64,000 nt of DNA from JANQPX01 sp039197065 (lineage in GTDB: Bacteria; Pseudomonadota; Alphaproteobacteria; Geminicoccales; Geminicoccaceae): assembly GCA_039197065.1 (NCBI GenBank), contig JBCCUL010000041.1, positions 11,272 to 75,271 on the forward strand. The letters run 5' to 3'. The notes beneath the pieces were generated by a model that worked only from the letters and a program-made list of their open reading frames with translations, was not told the origin of the DNA and ran no database searches. A program made the position numbers and the translations under genes. Shown here one piece after another: positions 9,615 to 18,308 of this stretch (position 1 is the first letter of the stretch; each line of letters opens with the position of its first letter).

Positions 9615-10157
9615 ATGACGACGCCACGCATCGGGGTGTATCCCGGCACGTTCGATCCCATTCACAATGGCCATATCGATATCGTTCGAAGGGCCACGCG
9701 CGTCACGGACCGGCTGGTCCTCGCCGTGGCGGCCAATATCGGTAAGGATCCGCTGCTCTCCCTGGATCAGCGGATCGAGCTTGCGAACTTCGAAGCGGAA
9801 AAGCTGATGAGCAGCGGCCGAGCCAATGGCTGCGAGCTCCTGGTCAGACCGTTCGAGATCCTGCTCGTGGACTTCGCTCAGCAGATGGACGCAACGCTGA
9901 TCGTGCGCGGTCTGAGGGCTGTTTCCGATTTCGAATATGAGTTCCAGATGGCATCCAACAACGCACGCTTGGCGCCCGGCATCGAGACCGTCTTCCTCAC
10001 GGCATCGGAAACCAATCAGTTCATCTCATCCCGCTTCGTCAAAGAAATTCACCGCTACGGCGGTGACGTTTCGAGTTTCATCTCGGCGAACGCCATGGAG
10101 ATGCTCGATCGAGAAGCCGAGCGCTATGTCCAGCCGTCGAGCCCGGCTGCGGATTGA
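9615..10157 (+). CDS. coaD: Phosphopantetheine adenylyltransferase
   Basis: This enzyme adenylates 4'-phosphopantetheine to dephospho-CoA, the fourth step of coenzyme A synthesis. The nucleotidyltransferase signature is complete: YPGTFDPIHNGHID with the T/HxGH-type motif near the N-terminus, the RGLRAVSDFEYEFQMA segment, and the ISSRFVKEI motif late in the protein. An ATG at 9597 would sit only 3 nt behind GGAGG (9589-9593), whereas ATG 9615 has GGAGGG at 9599-9604 with 10 nt spacing, giving 180 residues; I therefore chose 9615. It lies 45 bp after gyrA, a neighbour pairing common in alphaproteobacteria. Confidence 0.95.
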   Translation: MTTPRIGVYPGTFDPIHNGHIDIVRRATRVTDRLVLAVAANIGKDPLLSLDQRIELANFEAEKLMSSGRANGCELLVRPFEILLVDFAQQMDATLIVRGLRAVSDFEYEFQMASNNARLAPGIETVFLTASETNQFISSRFVKEIHRYGGDVSSFISANAMEMLDREAERYVQPSSPAAD

Positions 10158-10213
10158 CCAAAGCTCCCCATCGCTGTCAATCATGGTGCAGATGCGATGA
10201 AGAGGTGTGAATT

Positions 10214-10990
10214 ATGGATCTCAGGCTTGACGGCAAACGGGTCATTCTGACGGCAGGTGCCGCCGGTATCGGTCGGGTCACGCTCAAAACCTTCGTCGAG
10301 GCGGGTGCCGAAGTCTTCGTCTGCGATGTCGATGACGATGCCTTGAACGAGGTGCGCGACAACTACCAGAATGTCGGCGTCATCCATGCAGATGTCGCTG
10401 ATCCCGATGACGTCGACCGCCTTTTCGACACCGCACTCGAACGCCTGGGCGGCCTCGACATCCTCCTGAACAACGCCGGTATCGCCGGCCCCACGGCCGC
10501 GGTCGAGGATGTCGATCTCGACGACTGGCGTCAGTGCATGGAGGTCAATGTCACCGGCCAGTTCCTTTGCGCCAAGCGGGCCGTGCCCCCTATCAAAGCG
10601 GCAGGCGGCGGCTCGATCGTCAATCTGTCATCGGCGGCCGGACGCTTCGGCTTCGCCCTTCGCTCGCCTTATGCCGCCTCCAAATGGGCCGTGGTCGGCT
10701 TCACCAAAAGCCTCGCCATCGAGCTCGGCCCCTCGAAGATCCGCGTCAACGCCATCTGCCCCGGCGCCGTCGAAGGCGACCGCATCAACCGCGTGATCGC
10801 CGCCAAAGCGGAGGCCCAGGGCGTCAGCTTCGACGAAATGTACCAGCATTACGCAGGCGTCGCCTCGATGAAGACCCTGATCGATCCGCAGGACATCGCC
10901 AATATGATGCTCTTCATCTGCTCGGATGCCGGCCATCTCGTCTCCGGCCAGATCCTCGGCGTCGACGGCAACGTCGAATATCTCCGCTAG
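10214..10990 (+). CDS. Short-chain dehydrogenase/reductase (SDR)
   Basis: This 258-residue protein is a classical SDR, an NAD(P)-dependent oxidoreductase acting on an alcohol/ketone pair. It has the cofactor loop TAGAAGIG (residues 13-20), Asp38/Asp40 at the end of the second strand (favours NAD), NNAG (86-89), and the catalytic Ser139/140, Tyr153 and Lys157 (YAASK). The C-terminal SGQILGVDGN is typical of the family. An AAGAGGTG element precedes the ATG. It stands alone, followed by a GC-rich hairpin at 10989-11005. No neighbour reveals the substrate. Confidence 0.88.
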   Translation: MDLRLDGKRVILTAGAAGIGRVTLKTFVEAGAEVFVCDVDDDALNEVRDNYQNVGVIHADVADPDDVDRLFDTALERLGGLDILLNNAGIAGPTAAVEDVDLDDWRQCMEVNVTGQFLCAKRAVPPIKAAGGGSIVNLSSAAGRFGFALRSPYAASKWAVVGFTKSLAIELGPSKIRVNAICPGAVEGDRINRVIAAKAEAQGVSFDEMYQHYAGVASMKTLIDPQDIANMMLFICSDAGHLVSGQILGVDGNVEYLR

Positions 10991-11005
10991 CCGGGTGGCC
11001 CGGCT
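10989..11005 (+). terminator. Hairpin after the SDR gene, possible terminator
   Basis: AGCCGGG and CCCGGCT form a perfect 7-bp stem with a TGG loop directly overlapping the SDR stop codon. There is no long T run after it, so it is only a weak intrinsic-terminator candidate. Confidence 0.4.
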
Positions 11006-11171
11006 GCCTTGACTTGGGGCTGTTCATGGGCCGTTGACGCGGAAGAAAAGCACCTGGCGCGTTCCTTCGGTTTTGCTGCACAAGCAACTGAGGGCAAGCT
11101 GACGGCTTTGAGCTTGGGAAAATGCCGTCTCATGGGGTTGCAGAGCAGCCGCAAAATATCACGTAAGTCCC

Positions 11172-11846
11172 ATGTTAGCGGTCATCGGCGGCATTCTCCT
11201 GTTGATCATCTGTTTCGGGCCCATGACCTGGGCGCAGATGATCATGAAACGGCACGCCAAGGAGCGGCAGGATTTTCCAGGCTCCGGCGGCGAGTTCGCG
11301 CGCCATATCCTTGATCTTGCGGACCTCAAGAATGTCGGCGTCGAAACCACCAAGAGCGGCGATCATTACAGCCCGGTCGAGAAGGTCGTCAGGCTGTCCA
11401 AGGAGAATTTCGAGGGTCGATCGCTAACCGCGGTGGCCGTCGCCGCCCACGAAGTCGGTCATGCGCTCCAGGATAGGGATGACTATCGCCCGCTTACGCT
11501 CCGAACGCGCTTTGCCAAGGTCGCGTTTTGGGGCGAAAGGGCCGCCCATATCCTCCTCGTGGCCTCACCGGCGACCTTGTTCGCCTCACCCAAGCTCGCC
11601 TTGCTTCAGATCGGCGCCGGGCTGTTCTTGATGGCGTTACGGGTGATTTTCCACCTGATCACGCTGCCGGTCGAGTTCGACGCGTCCTTCAAACGCGCCC
11701 TGCCGATTCTCGACAAGGGCAACTATCTGAAGAAGGACGACCTGGCCGGCGCGACTTCGATCCTGCGCGCCTGCGCCTGGACCTATGTCGCCGGCGCTCT
11801 CTTCTCGATCATCGACGTCATTCGCTGGCTTCGCTTCGGCAGATAA
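11172..11846 (+). CDS. Neutral zinc metallopeptidase, YugP-type
   Basis: This 224-residue membrane protein belongs to the YugP-like zinc peptidase family. An N-terminal membrane segment (residues 1-20) is followed by the zinc motif HEVGH (His93, Glu94, His97), two hydrophobic segments around residues 128-165, and the family segment LPVEFDASFKRA, which supplies a further conserved acidic residue. In this family the active site faces the cytoplasmic membrane; substrates are unknown. The gene stands alone between the SDR and a histidine kinase. Start ATG 11172 puts the hydrophobic segment at the very N-terminus. Confidence 0.85.
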   Translation: MLAVIGGILLLIICFGPMTWAQMIMKRHAKERQDFPGSGGEFARHILDLADLKNVGVETTKSGDHYSPVEKVVRLSKENFEGRSLTAVAVAAHEVGHALQDRDDYRPLTLRTRFAKVAFWGERAAHILLVASPATLFASPKLALLQIGAGLFLMALRVIFHLITLPVEFDASFKRALPILDKGNYLKKDDLAGATSILRACAWTYVAGALFSIIDVIRWLRFGR

Positions 11847-11967
11847 GCGAGGCGGGATGTCCGTTTCTTCCTCAAAGCCCTTGAGCAGGCTTCAAGGCTG
11901 AAACTCGACAGGATTAAGCGTTGCTTAACGATGTTGAGCTACCTTGCCGAGAGCAAGGGAATTGAGC

Positions 11968-13917
11968 ATGTACCGAGTCTACGCGTGCATCACGCAGCAG
12001 CATGACCTTTGGTTGGTGGCTCTGTCCGCCATCCTTTGCCTTTGCGCGGCCTTTGCAGCGCTGAGCCTCGTCGACAGAGCTCGCGAATACGCAGGCATCG
12101 CACGCTTGGCCTGGTTGGGCGCCGGCGCTGTCATTTCCGGGACCGGTATCTGGGCGACCCATTTCGTCGCCATGCTCGCTTTCGAAACGGGCCTGCCGAC
12201 CGGCTTTGCCATCGATCTGACCCTCCTGTCCCTGGTGATCGCCATTGTCATCACCGGGCTTGGTCTAAGCGTGCCGGTTTATATCGACGGGAGATTTGCT
12301 GCCCTCTTGGGCGGCGCCGTCTTCGGTATCGGCATCTCGTCCATGCATTTCCTCGGCATGAAGGGCCTCGTCGTGCCTGCGCTGATGCATTGGGACGATA
12401 CGCTGGTTTTGAGCGCCTGGCTCCTCGGTTGCGGACTGGCCGCCGTCGCGATCAAATTTGCTCATACCGATGCCTCGATGCCGACCCGGGTGAAGGGTGC
12501 CTTGGTGCTGACGCTGGCGATCTGCTCGATGCATTTCACCGGCATGGCAGCGCTGGAACTGACACCGAGCCCGCTGGTGCTCATGCCTGAGAGCTATCTG
12601 ACCGGTGAAAGACTGGCTCTCGACATCGGCATAGCCGCTCTCTTCATGATGGCCCTCAGCGCTGGCGGCGCGCTCGTCGATCAGCACCTCGCCGGTCGCC
12701 GAGTGCGCGAGGCGGAGCGGCTGCACGGCCTGGTGAACGCGACCTTCGAGGGTATCGGTATCTGCGTCGAAGGCAAGCTGGTGGAGGCCAATAAGGCGCT
12801 TGCCGATCTGCTCAAGGTGACGGTTGACGAGCTGTTCGACCGGCCTTTCGAACATTTCGTCGATCCGGATCAGCGAGAGAACTTCGCTCAAGAGCTGTCC
12901 AACGCCCGTGAAGGAGGGCTGGAAGTCCCGCTCTTACCTGTTTCAGGGCCGCCGATCTTCGTCGAACTGCTGATCAAGACGATCAAATATGAAAAGAGCT
13001 CAGCCAGGGTTGTCGCCGTTCGGGACATTACGGAGCGCCGCGCCGCGCAGGAACAGCTGGAGAAGTATCGGGACCATCTCGAGCAGCAGGTGGCTGAGCG
13101 CACCGCGGAGCTTACCGTTCAGGCCGAGCAGCTTGTTGAAGCGCTGGACAAAGAGCGCGAGCTTGCCGGGCTTCAGCGACAATTCGTTTCGATGGTTTCC
13201 CATGAGTTTCGAACTCCGCTCGCCATCATCGACGGACAGGCGCAGCGCATCGTCAGACGTTCTGCGGGAGATTTGCCGGATCGATCCGTGCAGGCGCTTG
13301 GTAGTATTCGAACCTCGGTCACGCGACTGACGGAGCTCATGGAGAGCGTGCTTGCGGCGGCGAGACTGGAGGACGGGCGCATCACCTTCCAACCGGGTGA
13401 TTGCGCGCTGCAGCAAGTGCTCGGCGAGCTTGCGAGAAATTACCAGGACCTCTCCCCGAACCATCGAATCATCCTGGACGCGACGCAAATACCGGAACGG
13501 ATCACTGCTGATGGCAAGCTCCTGCGTCAGGTTTTTTCCAACCTGATGTCCAACGCCGTCAAATATTCACCTGAAGGCGGACATGTCTGGGTGACCGGAA
13601 AGGCCGAAGGTGATGGGGACATCATCGTCGAGGTGCGTGACGAAGGGTTGGGCATCCCTGCCGCGGATCAGGAGAAGCTGTTTGGACGCTTTTTCCGCGC
13701 AGGAACATCGACCGGCATTGCGGGCACAGGCATCGGGCTCCACCTTGCCTTGCATCTCGTGCAACTGCATGGCGGCTCCATCGACGTCGAGAGTACCGAA
13801 GGTAAAGGCACGACATTCAGAGTGAAGCTGCCAACCCGACCAAAGTTAGCCGAAGACAAATCAGAACCAGGCACGCATTCCATGGATCAGTCGGCGGCCT
13901 GCAAGGGAGCTGCGTAA
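11968..13917 (+). CDS. MHYT-domain sensor histidine kinase
   Basis: The 649-residue kinase has seven N-terminal membrane segments carrying MHYT repeats: THFVAM, MHFLGM and MHFTGM, the Met/His pattern proposed to bind copper or another gas- or redox-sensing metal. A PAS domain follows (~255-365), then a coiled coil, the H-box VSHEFRTPLAI and a complete HATPase domain with N, G1 (DEGLGI) and G2 (GTGIGLHL) boxes. An in-frame TTG at 11944 exists, but ATG 11968 is placed 7 nt after AAGGGA. No response regulator lies next to it, so it is an orphan. The signal is not known; O2, CO or NO are the usual guesses for MHYT. Confidence 0.9.
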   Translation: MYRVYACITQQHDLWLVALSAILCLCAAFAALSLVDRAREYAGIARLAWLGAGAVISGTGIWATHFVAMLAFETGLPTGFAIDLTLLSLVIAIVITGLGLSVPVYIDGRFAALLGGAVFGIGISSMHFLGMKGLVVPALMHWDDTLVLSAWLLGCGLAAVAIKFAHTDASMPTRVKGALVLTLAICSMHFTGMAALELTPSPLVLMPESYLTGERLALDIGIAALFMMALSAGGALVDQHLAGRRVREAERLHGLVNATFEGIGICVEGKLVEANKALADLLKVTVDELFDRPFEHFVDPDQRENFAQELSNAREGGLEVPLLPVSGPPIFVELLIKTIKYEKSSARVVAVRDITERRAAQEQLEKYRDHLEQQVAERTAELTVQAEQLVEALDKERELAGLQRQFVSMVSHEFRTPLAIIDGQAQRIVRRSAGDLPDRSVQALGSIRTSVTRLTELMESVLAAARLEDGRITFQPGDCALQQVLGELARNYQDLSPNHRIILDATQIPERITADGKLLRQVFSNLMSNAVKYSPEGGHVWVTGKAEGDGDIIVEVRDEGLGIPAADQEKLFGRFFRAGTSTGIAGTGIGLHLALHLVQLHGGSIDVESTEGKGTTFRVKLPTRPKLAEDKSEPGTHSMDQSAACKGAA

Positions 13918-13997
13918 CGAGGCGCGTTGATCGGTAAAGCCGTCAACCGTCCCAATCGACTCTAGCACCTTGGCCTGGTGCCGGAAAAACCCGTCTT

Positions 13998-14342
13998 CTA
14001 CTGCTGGTCCGCTGTGGTTTCTTCAGCACTTTCATCAGGATCATCCGTCGGATCGTCATCGACATGGCTCCAAAGAATTTCACCGCTTTCGGCGTCGAGA
14101 GCGAATTCGACCTCGTCGCCGCTGGCATTGACGACCTCGATGTCGATCACCACACGGCCGTTGGCGCGATCCAGGGCAACCTCGGCGATCCTGCCGGGTT
14201 GAGCCTCAAGCGCGATGGCGATGGCCTCGTCAAAGGTGAGGGGCGAGGCCAAAGGCGGTTCGGAGGGGGATTGCGCCGAGAGCTGGCCGCCGGAGATGGC
14301 GAGTGCGAGGGCGGCGGCGGGGGGCGTCCATGTCGTTTTCAA
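13998..14342 (-). CDS. Exported PepSY-domain protein
   Basis: Upstream ATG codons exist, but a strong AAAGGAGG lies 6 nt before a TTG at 14342, giving a 114-residue protein with a clean signal peptide (KTTW..., cleavage near residue 25 after LSA). The rest is one PepSY-like domain: a DEAIAIALEA helix, then two beta hairpins ending in FALDAESGEILWSH. A strongly acidic tail with many Asp/Glu closes it. The gene is divergent from an OmpR-type regulator and kinase, the usual place for a PepSY protein controlled by or modulating such a pair. Acidic PepSY proteins can bind metal ions; that is an inference here. Confidence 0.78.
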   Translation of the reverse strand: MKTTWTPPAAALALAISGGQLSAQSPSEPPLASPLTFDEAIAIALEAQPGRIAEVALDRANGRVVIDIEVVNASGDEVEFALDAESGEILWSHVDDDPTDDPDESAEETTADQQ

Positions 14343-14590
14343 GTCGATCCTCCTTTTTGGCTGGGCTGGATGATTCATCCGCGTCGTCCAAGAAGCATGC
14401 CCCGCTAAGATGGCCACGGCTTTTCATCAGATTTACAATTTTGCCAGGAAGAGACTTCACAGATTTTTAAGCTTGCGTGCAGGTCGATGTGACTTTCGCG
14501 GCGCCTACTTGTTTGAGGACCTGATTTATGTCTGAAAACCTGCGATAACCCGCGCTCGGGTTTGGGTCGGCAACATGACGGATAGGCCCC
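14343..14590. promoter_or_regulatory. Divergent intergenic region, PepSY / response regulator
   Basis: These 248 bp separate the PepSY gene from the response regulator and must hold both promoters. The middle (about 14410-14480) is AT-richer than its surroundings. I could not identify a convincing direct repeat for the regulator by eye. Confidence 0.4.
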
Positions 14591-15268
14591 ATGCGGCTGC
14601 TGGTTCTCGAGGATGACGCTGCGCTCGGTCCCTGGATCGATGAGGGTCTGCGTGATGCAGGCCACGTGGTGGATCTGTTCACCGACGGCAGAGACGCCGT
14701 TATCGCCGCCATGGGTCAGAGCTACGACGTGCTGGTGCTCGACCGCATGGTGCCAGGCCTTGACGGGCTGTCGGTGCTAAAGTCGCTCCGCCAGGCCAAG
14801 GTGACGGCACCCGCAATTTTCCTTACGGCCCTGGGCGAGGTCGATGATCGCGTCGAGGGGCTGCGTGCCGGCGGGGACGACTATCTGGTGAAGCCATTCG
14901 CGTTCAGCGAACTGCTCGCGCGCATCGAGGTTTTGGTCCGAAGACCGGGGGCCACCGAAGAACAGACCTCACAGCTCTCCGCCGGTGACATCATCCTGGA
15001 TCTGCACAAGCGCACCTGTCACCGCCAGGACCGGCCTGTCGACCTTAACCCTAAGGAATTCCTGTTGCTCGAAGTCTTCATGCGCTCGGAAGGCCGGGTT
15101 CAGACCCGCGCCATGCTGCTGGAACGGGTGTGGAGCATGAATTTCGACCCGACGACGAGCGTGGTCGAGACCCATATCAGCCGCCTGCGCGGCAAAATCG
15201 AAAAACCCTTCGGCGATGTTTTGATCCGCACCATTCGCGGCTCGGGCTATGTCTTCGAACCGACTTAG
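14591..15268 (+). CDS. OmpR/PhoB-family response regulator
   Basis: The 225-residue protein has a receiver domain (acidic pair Glu7/Asp8-Asp9, phospho-acceptor Asp51 in LVLDRMVPG, Lys101-like in VKPF) and a C-terminal winged helix whose end VETHISRLRGKI and TIRGSGYVF is diagnostic for OmpR-type DNA binding. It overlaps the following kinase gene by 20 bp, showing one transcript and likely translational coupling. Its closest look-alikes are copper, metal or envelope-stress regulators with PepSY targets; the divergent PepSY gene is the most obvious target. Confidence 0.92.
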   Translation: MRLLVLEDDAALGPWIDEGLRDAGHVVDLFTDGRDAVIAAMGQSYDVLVLDRMVPGLDGLSVLKSLRQAKVTAPAIFLTALGEVDDRVEGLRAGGDDYLVKPFAFSELLARIEVLVRRPGATEEQTSQLSAGDIILDLHKRTCHRQDRPVDLNPKEFLLLEVFMRSEGRVQTRAMLLERVWSMNFDPTTSVVETHISRLRGKIEKPFGDVLIRTIRGSGYVFEPT

Positions 15269-16535
15269 CGCCCTCCTGCGTCTCTCGGCGGTCAGGCAGG
15301 CCTTCTGGCTGCTGGCGCTGTTTTCGACGATCACCCTTATCGCCTGGGGCGGCACCTACTGGTTCATGCAGCGCGAAATCCTGCGCGCCGTCGATGCCCG
15401 GCTTGCGGCGCGCATGGAGGCGGCCATCCTGATGATGGACGCTGGCGATACACTGCCAAGGCCAGGCGACGACCAGACCGCCGCGATCGTCACCAGCGCT
15501 GAGCTTGATGGGTTTCGATCCCTCGACACGGATCCCTCCGGCCCCGACATGCGTTACCTGCTCCGAACCACCGAACATGGCCGCGTCTTGCTGGGCGAAA
15601 ACATCGAACGCCAGGAGGAGCTGCGCGACATCCTATCGGTTGGCATGCAGCTCAGTCTCCTCGCCACCCTGCTGGCCACAGCTATCGCAGCACTCTGGCT
15701 GGCGAGGCGCGGCCAGGCGCGTTTGAACGTTGTCAGCGCCGGCCTGGCCCAGGTGGCGGAAGGTCGGCTGGACACGCGCATAACCCTCGAAGGACAGGAC
15801 GATCTGAGTCTTCTCGCGAAACGGATCAACGCCACCACCGAGCGCCTGGATAACGCCATGGCCCAGATGCGGGTGCAATCTTCCAACATCGCGCATGATC
15901 TGCGCACACCGCTCGCCCGATTGCGTGCAGAGATCGAAACCAGCCTGATCAAGGCGACCGAACAAGGGCGGGCGGTCAGCCCGGAGGAGCTCGGTGCAGC
16001 GCTCGAACAGATCGACCGAATCACCGGAACCTTCGATGCTCTCCTGCGTCTGGCCCGAATCGAAAGTGGGGCCGGACGCGAGGCCTTCGCGTCCGTCGAT
16101 CTCAAGGATCTTGTCGAAAGCGTCGCCGAGACCTTTAGCGCCGTCGTCGAGGATAGGGGCCAAAGCCTTAGCGTCGAGATCGAGGACGCCAGAGAAATCC
16201 GCGGCGATCGCGACATGCTGATCCAACTGCTCGCCAATCTGATCCAGAACGCATTGCGGCATGGCGCTGAGGAGCAGACCATCACGCTCAGGGTCCATGG
16301 CCCGCAACTATGGGTCAGCGATCAAGGGCCGGGTATCCCTCTCGACGAACGAAAGAGCGTGCTGCGGACCCTCTATCGAGGCGAAGCCTCTCGGCAAGGG
16401 GAAGGCTTCGGCCTGGGGCTTTCACTGGTACGGGCGATCGCCGAGCTCCACGGGGCCGAACTCACGCTGTCCGACGGTCCAGAAGGGCAAGGTCTCTCGG
16501 TTCGTCTTCGATTTCCGAGCCTTACAGAACTGTAA
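15249..16535 (+). CDS. Membrane sensor histidine kinase
   Basis: This 428-residue kinase has two membrane segments (~20-40 and ~130-150) around a periplasmic sensor loop of ~90 residues, a HAMP domain (~155-205), the H-box NIAHDLRTPLAR, and an HATPase domain with NLIQNALRHG, DQGPGIP and GFGLGLSL. It starts inside the last codons of the regulator gene. The short periplasmic loop is where an exported partner could bind; two candidates are encoded beside it, the PepSY protein and the GlcG/HbpS-like protein 69 bp downstream. Confidence 0.92.
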   Translation: MSSNRLSALLRLSAVRQAFWLLALFSTITLIAWGGTYWFMQREILRAVDARLAARMEAAILMMDAGDTLPRPGDDQTAAIVTSAELDGFRSLDTDPSGPDMRYLLRTTEHGRVLLGENIERQEELRDILSVGMQLSLLATLLATAIAALWLARRGQARLNVVSAGLAQVAEGRLDTRITLEGQDDLSLLAKRINATTERLDNAMAQMRVQSSNIAHDLRTPLARLRAEIETSLIKATEQGRAVSPEELGAALEQIDRITGTFDALLRLARIESGAGREAFASVDLKDLVESVAETFSAVVEDRGQSLSVEIEDAREIRGDRDMLIQLLANLIQNALRHGAEEQTITLRVHGPQLWVSDQGPGIPLDERKSVLRTLYRGEASRQGEGFGLGLSLVRAIAELHGAELTLSDGPEGQGLSVRLRFPSLTEL

Positions 16536-16604
16536 ATTCAACGTCAGCTGGCAGCCAGCCGAGCGCTGTATTCATTGGGTCATCGAACATCGAAAGGACC
16601 CCAT

Positions 16605-17114
16605 ATGAAACCCCTCCAAAATGTTTCCATCGCCGCGCTTGCCGTCATCGCTTTCGCGGGCGCCGCCAAAGCCGAACCTCATACGGAGAGAAGCATTCCG
16701 CTGGATTGGGCGCTCGAGGCGGCGACGGTCGCCTCCGAGACCTGCGCCGAGATGGGCTTTGCGACCACGGTCACCGTGGTCGACCAGCGCGCCCAGCCGC
16801 GGGTTCAATTGATGCGCGAAGGCGCTTTCCCGCATTCCTTCGAAACCAGCGACAGAAAGGCGCGCACAGCCGCTTCCCGCCGCGAGGCGACCGTGTTGAT
16901 CGAGGCCGAAAACGAGCATGAGCCGAGCCTGGGTGCGGTGTTCAACGAGATTGGCCTGATCACGCTCTCAGGCGGCGTTCCGATCCTCTATGAAGGCGAG
17001 GTCATCGGCGGTATCGGCGTCGGCGGCGCGCCTGGCGAAGATGCAAACGGTATCGAACATGACGATATCTGCGCCGAAGCGGGCATCGCGGCGATCGCAG
17101 ACGAACTCGACTAG
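16605..17114 (+). CDS. Exported GlcG/HbpS-family protein
   Basis: The 169-residue protein belongs to the GlcG/HbpS (haem-degrading/haem-binding) fold. ATG 16605 is 6 nt after GAAAGGA and opens a signal peptide ending in AAKA; the upstream ATG at 16575 lacks a site. The mature part shows the family's LDWALEAATVASETCAEMG helix, VTVVDQRAQPRV strand, a SDRKARTAA helix and the glycine-rich end GGVPILYEGEVIGGIGVGGA. In Streptomyces, HbpS is a secreted haem-binding partner of the SenS kinase, and this gene directly follows a sensor kinase, so an accessory-sensor role is plausible. Haem ligands cannot be assigned by eye. Confidence 0.82.
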   Translation: MKPLQNVSIAALAVIAFAGAAKAEPHTERSIPLDWALEAATVASETCAEMGFATTVTVVDQRAQPRVQLMREGAFPHSFETSDRKARTAASRREATVLIEAENEHEPSLGAVFNEIGLITLSGGVPILYEGEVIGGIGVGGAPGEDANGIEHDDICAEAGIAAIADELD

Positions 17115-17264
17115 AATACGACAATTCAAGCTCAACGTTTCTCAGGACGGAGCCGCCCGATGAGCTGATGTTCGTAGGCGGCTCCGTCCGCGACAACTGC
17201 TTTCGCCATGGATCGGACCACGGTCCATGCTCTCGCTTAAACGGCGTTGTTGGGGGCACAGGCT

Positions 17265-17969
17265 CTAACGCCCGAGATCGGCAATTTCGAGAATCAGCTT
17301 CCGGCGGACCGCGTCTGCGAAACTCAATCGATCGTCAACCGTCACCACGAAGCTGCCGGGCCCGCCGACGATCGTCTTCGCGAAGGCCTCCTCCAGATCG
17401 TAGATATTCGGCCTGCCGCTGCAATCATCCTGCCGGCAGAGTATGGCGAGACCGTTGATGACGATATCGGCCGCCAAAGCCGAGGCGCGCGCCTCGGCGA
17501 TGGGAATGCCGCCGAAATTGTTCGCGCTGTCGCCGGAAAAATCGATAACCCGGCGAAAGGCGTCGATGTCATTGTTGTCGATCAGCATCTCAGCCGCAGC
17601 GAGCGCATTGCCGATGGCATTCGGTCCAAAGGCGCGGCGCGGTGCATCGAGCAGAACCGAAGCGAACGATGATGCCGTCTCCTCGCCGTCAACGATCGTC
17701 CATGGCACGACAACGTCTTGCGATGCCGTGTCACCCCATTCGACATAGGTGATGGCGATCTTCTGCCTGAAACCCTGGCTTATCGCACCGAGCACATCTG
17801 GATGAACGATGGCGTCGGCGTAGCCCTGACGCTGAAACCGGATTTCCGCATCATCAATCGATCGAGACGCGTCCGCGAGGATCACAAGCTCCAGATCCAC
17901 CTCCTCGGCGGCCAACACATTGCTGACCATGCCGATGGCAATCGTGAAGACGAGGGCGATCCAATGCAT
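17265..17969 (-). CDS. DUF1194 (von Willebrand A-like) exported protein
   Basis: The product (234 residues) matches the DUF1194 family, a vWA-like domain found in alphaproteobacteria. ATG 17969 is chosen because GGAGG lies 7 nt upstream and it starts a signal peptide (MHWIALVFTIAIG..., cleaved after VLA). The metal-ion-dependent adhesion motif is present in modified form, LADASRSID. The C-terminal half contains GGPGSFVV and ends in a short helix. There is no partner gene; it is divergent from the next kinase gene. Function unknown. Confidence 0.82.
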   Translation of the reverse strand: MHWIALVFTIAIGMVSNVLAAEEVDLELVILADASRSIDDAEIRFQRQGYADAIVHPDVLGAISQGFRQKIAITYVEWGDTASQDVVVPWTIVDGEETASSFASVLLDAPRRAFGPNAIGNALAAAEMLIDNNDIDAFRRVIDFSGDSANNFGGIPIAEARASALAADIVINGLAILCRQDDCSGRPNIYDLEEAFAKTIVGGPGSFVVTVDDRLSFADAVRRKLILEIADLGR

Positions 17970-18308
17970 GCAGCGACCTCCAACGATGCATCCGTGATCC
18001 GAGCGTATCTGCGAAACGGATTGAGGTCGAGGGCTGGCCGTCACGACACCGCTTGCTGCGCTTTAGCCTTTCGAGGAGGCTGGCGCTTTTTCTGAGAAGA
18101 TGGAACCACTTGCTTGATAAGAAAACGACGCGAAACAAAGAGATAGAGCATGTGTCTCGATCAGATCCAATCGGGATCCGCTCCAAGTCTGCTTTTCTCA
18201 TGGAGGTCGCGATAGGCGGTCGTTTCGACTTGTCGCCTATTGCACTCATGCTCGCATTGTATTGTAAACGCGCGACGATGTTTCACAAACGAAACCGATG
18301 AAGTCCGA

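Noticed and set aside
6717..9674. Long minus-strand open frames across gyrA
   Set aside because: They are mirror frames of GC-rich coding DNA; gyrA on the plus strand is unambiguous.
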